Part shown: positions 1-8,170 of the stretch, piece after piece
Numbering within the stretch: the first letter of the stretch is position 1
Layout: each line of letters opens with the position of its first letter
Assembly (NCBI GenBank): GCA_001724275.1
Contig: MEDZ01000002.1
Span: 1 to 64,000, forward strand
Source: Gemmatimonadetes bacterium SCN 70-22
GTDB taxonomy: Bacteria; Gemmatimonadota; Gemmatimonadetes; Gemmatimonadales; Gemmatimonadaceae
Length of the DNA stretch: 64,000 nt
Direction: 5' to 3'
Made by a program: the position numbers and the translations under genes
The notes under the pieces: generated by a model
The model's database searches: none
The model's input: the letters and a program-made list of their open reading frames with translations, nothing else
Told to the model about the DNA's origin: nothing

Positions 1-1
1 G

Positions 2-22
2 GGCGCGTGGTCTGCACGCGCC
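2..22. terminator. GC hairpin at left edge of window
   Basis: The 8-base arms at 2-9 and 15-22 are perfectly complementary around a 5-base loop. There is no T-tract after it, so it may be a terminator of the gene to the left or only a structured element. Confidence 0.3.
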
Positions 23-89
23 GGGGGGTATGGGCTGCGTTCGCCCAGTCGCGAAGGGGGCCGCCAGAGGCGGGCCCGTCAATGGCAGG

Positions 90-122
90 TGCGGGAATTT
101 GCCTGTTCAGGCCTGCGGGAAT
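90..122. promoter_or_regulatory. Direct repeat flanking a small palindrome upstream of hsdM
   Basis: TGCGGGAAT occurs at 90-98 and again at 114-122. Between the copies lies GCCTG-TT-CAGGC (101-112). The arrangement resembles an operator, as expected for a controlled restriction operon, but no regulator gene is visible, so the role is a guess. Confidence 0.2.
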
Positions 123-316
123 GTGGGTGTACGTCTACACGCATCGTTGCTGGTGTGCGGCATACGCCTGGCTCACCGCGCGGAACCCCGCCACCCCCAT
201 GGGTTTCCCTGTCAGCCCCGACCTCTATCTTCATGACAACGCCCGAGCCCCTCGGACAGGGCCAACGGCGGCACGGGGGTCATACCGCGCATTCCGACGC
301 AGGAGACCAAGAGCAG

Positions 317-3106
317 ATGGCACGTGTGACAGCGACCAAACCGAAGAAACAGGCTGCGGTCCCCGCGGCCGACAACGACAAGGCAGCGCCTGCCCCGCTC
401 CGGGTCTCCCGCATAGTCAGCCCGAACGGGCGCGGCGCGGCACGCGACAAGATCACCCTCGCCCAGCTCGAAGGCTTCCTCTTCAAGGCCGCCGACATCC
501 TGCGCGGCAAGATGGACGCGTCGGAATTCAAAGAATTCATCTTCGGCCTCCTGTTCCTCAAGCGCCTCTCGGATGAATTCGACCGCAAGCGCGAAACGCT
601 GCGCCGGACGGACTTCGCCCATATCAAGGACCCCGACCTTCTGAACGAACTCCTGGAGGACAAGACCTCCTACGGAGAGACCTTCTTCACTCCCGTCAGG
701 GCGCGCTGGCACGAGCCTTGGGTCGATGCCGATGGCGAGCTCGTTCCTGCCCTGAAGGACCTGAAGCAAGACATCGGCAACATGCTCAACAAGGCGCTCG
801 CCGCCGTCGAGGATGAAAACGACGCCCTCACGGGCGTCCTGAAGAACAACATCGATTTCAACGCCGTTAAGGGCAAAACCAAGATTCCCGACCAGAAGTG
901 GAAGGACCTGCTCGACCACTTCAACCAGCCGCAATTCGTGCTGGTCAACGACAACTTCGAATTCCCCGACCTGCTCGGCGCCGCCTACGAGTATCTGATC
1001 AAGTACTTCGCGGATAGCGCCGGGAAGAAGGGCGGGGAATTCTACACACCCGCCGAGGTCGTGCGGCTTCTCGTGCAGCTCGTCAAGCCCCGCGCCGGGC
1101 AGGAGATCTACGACCCCACCGTCGGCTCCGGCGGCTTCCTGATCCAGAGCCACCAGTATGTCGAGGAACAGGGAGACAACGCAAACGACCTCGCGCTCTA
1201 CGGCCAGGACTCGAACGGCACCGTCTGGTCGATCTGCATCATGAACATGATCCTCCACAACATCACGCGCTTCACTATCGAGAACGCCGACACGCTGGAG
1301 GACCCGCAGATTCTGGACAAAGGCGCGATACGCAAGTTCGACCGCGTCCTTGCGAATCCGCCTTTCTCGCAGAACTACAGCCGGGCGACGCTGAAATTCC
1401 CCTCGCGCTTCCGCGAATGGTGCCCGGAGACGGGCAAGAAGGCTGATCTGATGTTCGTCCAACATATGCTGGCCAGCCTCAAGCCCGACGGCCACATGGC
1501 CACGATCATGCCGCACGGCGTCCTGTTCCGCGGCGGCAAGGAAAAGCTCATCCGCGAAATCTTCATCCAGGACGACGTGATCGAGGCGATCATCAGCCTT
1601 CCCCAGGGTCTTTTCTACAACACCGGGATTCCTGCCTGCGTCCTCGTGATGAACAAGAACAAGCCCGACTCGCTGCGCGGGAAGATCCTGTTCATCAACG
1701 CCGACCGCGAATACGCCGAAGGCAAGAAGCAGAAGAAACTACGCCCCGAGGATATCGAGAAAATCGACTTCGTGTTCACGCACAAGCGCGAGATTCCGAA
1801 GTACAGCCGTCTCGTCGACGTGAAGGAAATCATCGGCGAGCACGACTACAACCTCAACATCCGCCGCTACGTCGACAACACGCCGGACCCAGAGCCGGAG
1901 GACGTGCAGGCGCACCTCATCGGCGGCGTGCCGGAGGTGGAGGTGAAGGCGCACGAACCAGACTTCGCACGGTTCGGCACTTCATCAACAACCCTCTTCG
2001 AGCCCGAACGTCCGGGCTATCTTCGCTTTCGCCCGCTGGTCGCGGCGAAAGCCGACATCCGCCGCCTCCTCGAATCCGATACGGGCGTCAGGGAAACAGT
2101 CGCACGTCACCACACGGCGCTCGAAGAATGGTGGGCGGTCGCGCGCGACGATTTCGCCAGGCTCTCCGATGGCCGGAAACTGCCCGACGTCCGTCAGGAA
2201 CTCCTCACCGGGCTTAAAGCGAAGCTCGTCCCGCTTCAGGTTCTCGACGAATTCAAGAGCGCGGGCGTGTTCGTGAACTGGTGGCAGCAGATCCGCTACG
2301 ACCTCAAGACCATCGTCTCCACAGGCTGGCACCACGCGCTGATCCCGGACAGCTACCTCATCGCGGCCTTCTTCCGGGCCGAGGCCGACGCGATCGCTGA
2401 GACGGAAGCGCGCATCGCCGATGCCCAGAGCGGACTGGACGAAGCCGTTGAAGCGGCGCAGGAAGTCGCCGCTTACGAGCCCGCAGAGGATGAGACGGTC
2501 ACCGCTGCCGTGATCAAGAAGGCGCTCAAGGAGTTGATCGACGACTTCAAAGGCACCGCGGGCGCATCCGCGGCCAGGGAAAGAAAGGCGCTCCAGGACC
2601 AGCAGGACGCCATCACCGCCATCGAGACGCGCATCAGGGAGGCGAAGGCGAAACTAAAGGACCTGGTCGCCGAACTGGAACTCAAGCTAGAGCTCAAGCG
2701 CCACGGCGCCGATGACGTCATCGGCGAAACGCACGTACTGATCGAGCAGGCAGAGAAGCAGCTCGCCACACTCGATCCGGCCCGCAAGGGCGAGAACCGC
2801 AAGGTCACGGCACTGAAGAAGGACATTAAATCGCTGCGCATGCGTCTGACAGATGCTGACGCCTCCCTTGCTGCCATCGGCGGCAGGCTGACGGAGCCTG
2901 AGGCGAAAACGCTCATCCTCAGGAAGCTGTACGACATTGCGCATTCGCAATTGGGCCGCTACGTCGCCGCGGAGAAGCGCGTCGTTATCGCGGCGGTCGA
3001 CCGCCTGCGAGACAAGTACGCGGTGTCAAGTCGCGCACTGGAGCATGCTCGCGACGAGACGTTGAAGACGCTTGACGGATTCGTGAGCGGATTGGGGTAC
3101 TGCTGA
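317..3106 (+). CDS. hsdM: Type I restriction-modification DNA methyltransferase subunit M
   Basis: This is the N6-adenine methyltransferase subunit of a type I R-M complex, which would modify host DNA at the site chosen by HsdS. The SAM-binding motif DPTVGSGGF is at about residues 266-274 and the catalytic motif NPPF at 347-350. The N-terminal helical HsdM_N-type region ([18 protein letters not shown]) is also clear. The ATG at 317 was chosen because AGGAG lies 11 bases upstream and the family-like sequence begins soon after; the frame is open back to 89 but that part is unlike HsdM. At 929 residues it is much longer than the usual 500 or so. The extra C-terminal part, from about residue 520, ends in a long charged region (about 690-900) that looks like coiled coil. 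Its stop overlaps the hsdS start (TGATG). Confidence 0.95.
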   Translation: MARVTATKPKKQAAVPAADNDKAAPAPLRVSRIVSPNGRGAARDKITLAQLEGFLFKAADILRGKMDASEFKEFIFGLLFLKRLSDEFDRKRETLRRTDFAHIKDPDLLNELLEDKTSYGETFFTPVRARWHEPWVDADGELVPALKDLKQDIGNMLNKALAAVEDENDALTGVLKNNIDFNAVKGKTKIPDQKWKDLLDHFNQPQFVLVNDNFEFPDLLGAAYEYLIKYFADSAGKKGGEFYTPAEVVRLLVQLVKPRAGQEIYDPTVGSGGFLIQSHQYVEEQGDNANDLALYGQDSNGTVWSICIMNMILHNITRFTIENADTLEDPQILDKGAIRKFDRVLANPPFSQNYSRATLKFPSRFREWCPETGKKADLMFVQHMLASLKPDGHMATIMPHGVLFRGGKEKLIREIFIQDDVIEAIISLPQGLFYNTGIPACVLVMNKNKPDSLRGKILFINADREYAEGKKQKKLRPEDIEKIDFVFTHKREIPKYSRLVDVKEIIGEHDYNLNIRRYVDNTPDPEPEDVQAHLIGGVPEVEVKAHEPDFARFGTSSTTLFEPERPGYLRFRPLVAAKADIRRLLESDTGVRETVARHHTALEEWWAVARDDFARLSDGRKLPDVRQELLTGLKAKLVPLQVLDEFKSAGVFVNWWQQIRYDLKTIVSTGWHHALIPDSYLIAAFFRAEADAIAETEARIADAQSGLDEAVEAAQEVAAYEPAEDETVTAAVIKKALKELIDDFKGTAGASAARERKALQDQQDAITAIETRIREAKAKLKDLVAELELKLELKRHGADDVIGETHVLIEQAEKQLATLDPARKGENRKVTALKKDIKSLRMRLTDADASLAAIGGRLTEPEAKTLILRKLYDIAHSQLGRYVAAEKRVVIAAVDRLRDKYAVSSRALEHARDETLKTLDGFVSGLGYC

Positions 3107-4356
3107 TGAATTCCGCTCGTCGATCCGAGACCCTTGCCACATTCGTAAGGTTGGATAAGGGCAAGCCCCCGCTGATACAGCCATACGATGGCCCAGACGC
3201 CGAATTGTATCTCACTCCAGAGTATCTTCGCGGACGATCGTCGGCTGAGTTTGTCAAGCCATCGCCAAACGCCGTCCATGTTATGGATGGCGAAACGATC
3301 GTCCTTTGGGACGGATCAAACGCGGGTGAGATCTTCAAGGCAAAGCACGGAATTCTCGCATCAACAATGACGCGCGTCCGACCTGGCACTGATTACGACG
3401 CAGAATACTTCTATTACGCGCTGAAGGGGTGGGAAGAATATCTCAAGGGACAAACCTCTGGGTCTGGTATTCCGCACGTTGATAAGGAAGTGCTGGAAAA
3501 GCTCACCATACTTGCCTGTGACAAGCGCGAGCAATCTAGCATCGCTGCAATCCTCTCGACGATTGACTCGGCGATCGAGCGGACAGAGGCGCTTATCGCC
3601 AAGCAACAGCGCATCAAAGCGGGCTTGGCGGGTGACCTCCTAACCCATGGCGTCGATGAGCAAGGACGGGTGCGCTCCAGGACGACGCAAGAGTTTCGGC
3701 AGTCGCCGATGGGCATGATTCCGGTTAGTTGGCGCTGCGAACCGCTGGCCGTATTCGTCCCGTCGGCGGAGTATGGGATTTCCTCGTCGCTTGGCGACAG
3801 CGGTCAGCCCGTACTGCGCATGAATAACCTGTCGAATGGGGAGGCCGATTTGACTGATCTCAAGTTCACGGCCGCGCCCGTGCCCGATCGCCTGTGGCTT
3901 CGGGCAGGTGATGTCTTGTTCAATCGCACGAATAGCTGGGAACACGTCGGACGGACAGGAATCTGGCGTGGCCAGCATGAGCGGACAACGTTTGCATCGT
4001 ATCTCGTCCGACTCAATCCCGATAGAAGTATCCTGTCACCCGAACTGCTCAACATCTGGCTGAATTGGCCACGAACGCAAATCGCCATGCGGCGGTTCGC
4101 TACTCCTGGCGTTCAGCAGGTGAACATCAACCCTACAAATCTGAGAGCGCTTTCGGCCGCATTCCCAAACAGCCTTGAAGAGCAGGAAGTCATCGTGGAG
4201 CGCGTTCGCGCCCTTGATCATGTAAGCGCTACAAACCGAGATACCTTAGCAAAGCTTCGGGCTCTAAAGCGCGGGCTCCAACAAGATCTCCTCACCGGCC
4301 GCAGACGCGTCACGCCGCTGCTTGAAGCAGACAGAGCCCAAGAGCAGGTGGCCTGA
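3106..4356 (+). CDS. hsdS: Type I restriction-modification specificity subunit S
   Basis: This subunit recognises the bipartite DNA target and holds the HsdM and HsdR subunits together. The 416-residue protein has the expected layout: target-recognition domain 1 (about 1-139), a central conserved helix region (140-187, starting KREQSSIAAILSTID), target-recognition domain 2 (about 190-350) and a distal conserved helix (356-402, ending LKRGLQQDLLTG). It starts in a TGATG overlap with hsdM and ends in another with hsdR, so the three subunits are probably translationally coupled. The sequence is noticeably less GC-rich than its neighbours (about 55% in sampled lines), as is usual for rapidly exchanged specificity genes. 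The target sequence cannot be read from the protein. Confidence 0.95.
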   Translation: MNSARRSETLATFVRLDKGKPPLIQPYDGPDAELYLTPEYLRGRSSAEFVKPSPNAVHVMDGETIVLWDGSNAGEIFKAKHGILASTMTRVRPGTDYDAEYFYYALKGWEEYLKGQTSGSGIPHVDKEVLEKLTILACDKREQSSIAAILSTIDSAIERTEALIAKQQRIKAGLAGDLLTHGVDEQGRVRSRTTQEFRQSPMGMIPVSWRCEPLAVFVPSAEYGISSSLGDSGQPVLRMNNLSNGEADLTDLKFTAAPVPDRLWLRAGDVLFNRTNSWEHVGRTGIWRGQHERTTFASYLVRLNPDRSILSPELLNIWLNWPRTQIAMRRFATPGVQQVNINPTNLRALSAAFPNSLEEQEVIVERVRALDHVSATNRDTLAKLRALKRGLQQDLLTGRRRVTPLLEADRAQEQVA

Positions 4357-7300
4357 TGGCGGTAAGCGCACAAACCGCCAGGGAGATCAAGCTCGACGAA
4401 CGCAACCACGTCGAGATACCGTTCCTCGAGCAGCTCCGCGCATTGGGCTGGACCGTCATCGACTGCGACAGCAAGCAGCAGCCCTCCGACACGTTCCGCG
4501 AGAGCTTCACGGAGGTCGTGATGCTCCCGGTCTTGCGGGAGCAGATCAAGGTCATCAACCCGTGGATCGAGGACGACCAGGTCGAGGAGGTGATCAAGCA
4601 TCTCACGGCCAACTTCCCGGGCACCGGCCTGATCCAGAACAACCGGCATGTCCTCCAGCTCCTTCTGGAGAATAGCAGCGTCGCCGAGAACCGCAGGAGC
4701 GGCGAGAAGAGCCCCACCGTCCGCTTCATCGACTTCAAGAACCGCGACAACAACCGCTTCATCGCTGTATGCCAGTTCAAGGTGCGCATCCGCGGCACCG
4801 AGCATCACATCTATCCGGACATCGTCCTCTTCGTAAACGGCCTGCCGGTCGTGGTCGTCGAGTGCAAATCGCCCAAGGTCAAGGAGCCGATTCCCGAGGC
4901 GATCGACCAGCTCCTGCGCTATAGCGAGCAGCGCGGCGACAAGGGCGAAGGCAGCCCGGAGCTGTTCTACTACAACCAGTTCGTCGTAACAACGTGCCGG
5001 CAGGAAGCGAAGTTCGGCACGATCACGACCCATAACGAGAAGCACCTCTTCCGCTGGGCTGATCCCTACCCGCGCACGCTCAACGAGCTCGAACACGGCG
5101 CCAGCAGCCCGAACGACCAGCAGCGCCTTGTCGCCGGCATGCTCGACCGGGACAACCTGCTCGACATCATCCGCACCTTCACGCTCTTCTCGACCGACGA
5201 TAAGGGCCAGCTCATCAAGATCGTCGGCCGCTACCAGCAGTTCCGCGCGGTGAAGATCGCCGTCAAGCGCCTTCAGGAGGGTAAGACGCCGCGCGATCGC
5301 AGCGGCATCGTCTGGCACACCCAGGGGTCGGGGAAGTCTCTCACGATGATGTTCATGGTCCGGGAGATGTACCGCCACCCGACGCTGGCGAGCTGGAAGG
5401 TCGTCTTCGTCACGGACCGTACGCAGCTCGAAGAGCAGCTCACCGAGACGAGCCAGAGCATCGGCTTCACGGTCAAGCTCGCGGACAGCATCAAGCGGCT
5501 AAAGGAGCTTCTCGCAACCGACTCGTCCGATCTCGTGATGGCGATGATCCACAAGTTCCGGGATGAGGAGCTTCGCGAGATTTTCCCGGAGTTGAACAGA
5601 AGCCCGAACATCCTCGTCATGACGGATGAGGCGCACCGCTCGCAATACTCCGTTCTCGGCGCAAATCTCGACAAGGCGATTCCGAACGCCTCACGGATCG
5701 GCTACACCGGCACGCCGATCGACAAGACCGAAAAGGTCTTCGGCGACTACATCGACAAGTACACGATGCGCCAGTCTATCGAGGATGGCGTGACGCGGGA
5801 GATCGTGTACGAAGGGCGGACCCACAACGCCGAAGTGCCGGACCGGGCCGGCATGGACACGGCCTTCGCGGACGTGTTCAGCGACTACAACATCCAGGAG
5901 CGACTCGAGATCCTGGGCTACGGTTCGAAGAACGCCTACCTCGAAGCCCAAGCCACGATCGACGCCAAAGCCCGGGATATGGTGGCGCATTACGTCGCCC
6001 ATGTGTTCCCGAACGGGTTCAAGGCGCAGATCGTGGCGACATCGCGTGAAGCCGCCGCCAGCTACAAGGGCGCCGTCGACCGCGCGCTGACCGATGCGAT
6101 CGCCGAGCTCGAAGGGGCCAACCCGCAGCGGATCGACCTCGATCGGCTGCGCAGGCTCAGGACCGACGTCGTGATCTCGGGCGGGCATAACGACCCGCTG
6201 CACCTCAAGGCCTTCACCGACTCCGGCAAGCACAAGACCACGATCAAGAGCTTCAAGCTCCCCTTCGGCGGCAAGGACGAGGGCGTCACCGGCGACATCG
6301 GCATCGTCATCGTCAACAACATGCTTCTGACCGGGTTCGACGCCCCCGTCGAACAGGTCATGTATCTGGACAAGGTCATCACTGACCACGGCCTTCTCCA
6401 GGCCATCGCGCGCGTCAACCGCGTCGCGGGCAGCGCCAAGGAGAAGGGCTACGTCGTCGACTATGTAGGCGTCGGCCATCATCTGAAGAAGGCGCTCGAT
6501 AACTACGACGAGCGCGAGCAGGCGGAAATCCTCGGCAGCCTGAGCTTCCCGGAGGATGAGCTGCGCGCCCTGCGCGCGGCCGAGGCCGCGCTGATGGAAT
6601 TCCTGAAAGCGCGTGGCCTGACCGATCTCACCGACCACGATGCGTTTTTCGACCTCTTCTACGACGAGGACCTGCGCTTTGAGTTCATGAAGCTGTTCAG
6701 GGAATTCACCAAAGCGCTCGATGTCGTCTTCCCGGCCAAGGAAGCGCTCGCCTTCATGGGCAGCTTTCAGGCGCTTGCCGAGGTCAACGCGCTGGCCGCG
6801 AAGCATCTGCGCGACGAGCGCCTGAGCATGAACGGAATCCCGCCCAAGCTGCGCGCGATCACGGACGCCTTTCTCGTCTCGCGCGGTGTGGACGTCAAGG
6901 TCCCGCCGATCTCAATCCTCGACGAAAGCTTTCAGGAAGAAGTGCACGAGCGCGGCCGCCCCAAGACGAAGGCCGCCGAAATCGAGCATGCTGTTCGGCA
7001 CCACATCGACATCGAGCTGGATGACGACCCACACCTTCAAGCCTCGTTCGCCGAGGAGCTCAACTTCATTCTTCAAGAGTTTAGAGACAACTGGGACCGA
7101 ATTCTCCAGGAACTTGAGCGGCTTCGCCGGGAGATCGTTGCGGCCAGTCGAGAGCCTACATACGGTCTCCACCGTAAGAAGCAGATGCCGATATTCCGTG
7201 TTCTTCGCTCCGAAACGTTTGGGGACGATGAGCTCAGCGACGACGCGATTTCGACTCTTGTCAACCTCACTCAGCAAATCTTCGGCGACATAGAGCGTGA

Positions 7301-7487
7301 GCTCCGGCTCATCGGCTTTTGGGAAAGCGCGCCGGCCCGACAGAAGCTCAAGGCGGATCTACAACGGATTCTGCTTCAGTCGGAGTTCTCGACCGTACCT
7401 GATCTTGTGGCCAACCGCACCAGGATCATCAGCCGACTTATGGAGATCGGCGAGAGGAACCATGATACGATACTGTACGCACCGTGA
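4356..7487 (+). CDS. hsdR: Type I restriction enzyme endonuclease/translocase subunit R
   Basis: This is the ATP-driven translocase and nuclease that cuts unmodified DNA. An N-terminal PD-(D/E)xK nuclease domain is visible as PDIVLF...ECKSP, with Asp155, Glu169 and Lys171. A superfamily-2 motor follows: Walker A QGSGKS at 323-328, DEAH at 424-427, then TGTPI, a later GFDAPVEQVMYLDK segment and an IARVNR motif. The 1043-residue length is normal for the family and all key residues are present, so the enzyme looks intact. The ATG overlaps the hsdS stop, and the TGA overlaps the GTG start of the metallopeptidase gene by four bases. Confidence 0.96.
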   Translation: MAVSAQTAREIKLDERNHVEIPFLEQLRALGWTVIDCDSKQQPSDTFRESFTEVVMLPVLREQIKVINPWIEDDQVEEVIKHLTANFPGTGLIQNNRHVLQLLLENSSVAENRRSGEKSPTVRFIDFKNRDNNRFIAVCQFKVRIRGTEHHIYPDIVLFVNGLPVVVVECKSPKVKEPIPEAIDQLLRYSEQRGDKGEGSPELFYYNQFVVTTCRQEAKFGTITTHNEKHLFRWADPYPRTLNELEHGASSPNDQQRLVAGMLDRDNLLDIIRTFTLFSTDDKGQLIKIVGRYQQFRAVKIAVKRLQEGKTPRDRSGIVWHTQGSGKSLTMMFMVREMYRHPTLASWKVVFVTDRTQLEEQLTETSQSIGFTVKLADSIKRLKELLATDSSDLVMAMIHKFRDEELREIFPELNRSPNILVMTDEAHRSQYSVLGANLDKAIPNASRIGYTGTPIDKTEKVFGDYIDKYTMRQSIEDGVTREIVYEGRTHNAEVPDRAGMDTAFADVFSDYNIQERLEILGYGSKNAYLEAQATIDAKARDMVAHYVAHVFPNGFKAQIVATSREAAASYKGAVDRALTDAIAELEGANPQRIDLDRLRRLRTDVVISGGHNDPLHLKAFTDSGKHKTTIKSFKLPFGGKDEGVTGDIGIVIVNNMLLTGFDAPVEQVMYLDKVITDHGLLQAIARVNRVAGSAKEKGYVVDYVGVGHHLKKALDNYDEREQAEILGSLSFPEDELRALRAAEAALMEFLKARGLTDLTDHDAFFDLFYDEDLRFEFMKLFREFTKALDVVFPAKEALAFMGSFQALAEVNALAAKHLRDERLSMNGIPPKLRAITDAFLVSRGVDVKVPPISILDESFQEEVHERGRPKTKAAEIEHAVRHHIDIELDDDPHLQASFAEELNFILQEFRDNWDRILQELERLRREIVAASREPTYGLHRKKQMPIFRVLRSETFGDDELSDDAISTLVNLTQQIFGDIERELRLIGFWESAPARQKLKADLQRILLQSEFSTVPDLVANRTRIISRLMEIGERNHDTILYAP

Positions 7488-8170
7488 CGGAAGTTGATTA
7501 CACTGTCACGCGCTCAGCGAGGCGCCGGACGTTGACCATAACGGTCGAGCGCGACCGGACGGTCGTCGTGCGCGCGCCGGAGGGGATGGCCGATGAGGAG
7601 GTCCGGCGCCACGTCGACGAAAGACGACAGTGGATTCTGGAGAAGCTGCGCGATCCGCAGAAATACGTCGACCGCCGCCATCCGCCTGGGAAGGAGGTCG
7701 TCAACGGCGAATCCGCCCTGTACATGGGGCGCGATTACCAGATCGAGCTGACCGAAACCGGCTCCGGGAAGGTCGAATTCGACGAGCGCTTTCTTGTCCC
7801 CCGGGCGCACCAGCGCAGACGGCGGGAGGTCCTGCGGGAATGGTACAAGGAGGAAGCGCGCCAGCGGATCATACCCAGGGTCGAACAGCATGCCCGCGAG
7901 CTGGGCGTGACGTTCAGCAGCGCGCGCATCGTCGACAACCGGTACCGCTGGGGCTCCTGCACCGTCGGCGACAGCGTCACCTTCAACTGGCGGCTCATCA
8001 AGGCCCCGATGTTCGTGATCGATTACGTCATCATTCACGAACTCGCCCACCTGATCGAAGCCAATCACGCGCCGGCCTTCTGGAACATCGTCCGCGCACG
8101 CACGCCAACGATGGATAAGGCAAGAGCCTGGCTCAAGGAACACGGGCAGGTATTGGAAGAGGAGATCTAG
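7484..8170 (+). CDS. YgjP/SprT-like zinc metallopeptidase linked to hsdR
   Basis: The 228-residue protein belongs to the YgjP (COG1451, DUF45) group of M48-like zinc-dependent hydrolases. The zinc site HELAH is at residues 185-189, after the family signature RYRWGSC and before a further conserved His in NHAPAFW. The GTG start at 7484 gives a GTGA overlap with the hsdR stop, so it is a true operon member. Genes of this family often sit next to hsdR. Their role there is unknown; proteolytic control or turnover of HsdR is a reasonable guess. The amber stop is followed at once, in the same frame, by the GTG start of the next gene. Confidence 0.9.
   Translation: MTEVDYTVTRSARRRTLTITVERDRTVVVRAPEGMADEEVRRHVDERRQWILEKLRDPQKYVDRRHPPGKEVVNGESALYMGRDYQIELTETGSGKVEFDERFLVPRAHQRRRREVLREWYKEEARQRIIPRVEQHARELGVTFSSARIVDNRYRWGSCTVGDSVTFNWRLIKAPMFVIDYVIIHELAHLIEANHAPAFWNIVRARTPTMDKARAWLKEHGQVLEEEI
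8159..8164 (+). promoter_or_regulatory. Shine-Dalgarno fixing the GTG start at 8171
   Basis: GAGGAG ends six bases before the GTG at 8171. It supports translation starting directly after the TAG of the metallopeptidase gene. That start leaves the first phosphoesterase metal motif near the N-terminus (residues 11-13), where the family normally has it. Confidence 0.7.

Larger units (their letters stand above)
1..316. other. Leader region upstream of the R-M operon
   Basis: No gene is supported here. The hsdM frame stays open back to position 89, but that segment does not look like HsdM. The stretch holds an 8-bp-stem hairpin at 2-22, a 9-bp direct repeat at 90-98 and 114-122, and a small inverted repeat between its copies at 101-112. 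These could be regulatory sites for the operon, but no convincing -35/-10 pair was seen. Confidence 0.4.

Noticed and set aside
89-316. Longer hsdM start
   Set aside because: The added residues are unlike HsdM, and the ATG at 317 has a good Shine-Dalgarno.
212-1516. Long minus-strand frame opposite hsdM
   Set aside because: It is the antisense shadow of a gene with strong codon bias and resembles no protein family.
4218-5378. 386-residue minus-strand frame opposite hsdS/hsdR
   Set aside because: Low-complexity Ala/Asp/Leu-rich sequence and exact overlap with hsdR, so an antisense shadow.
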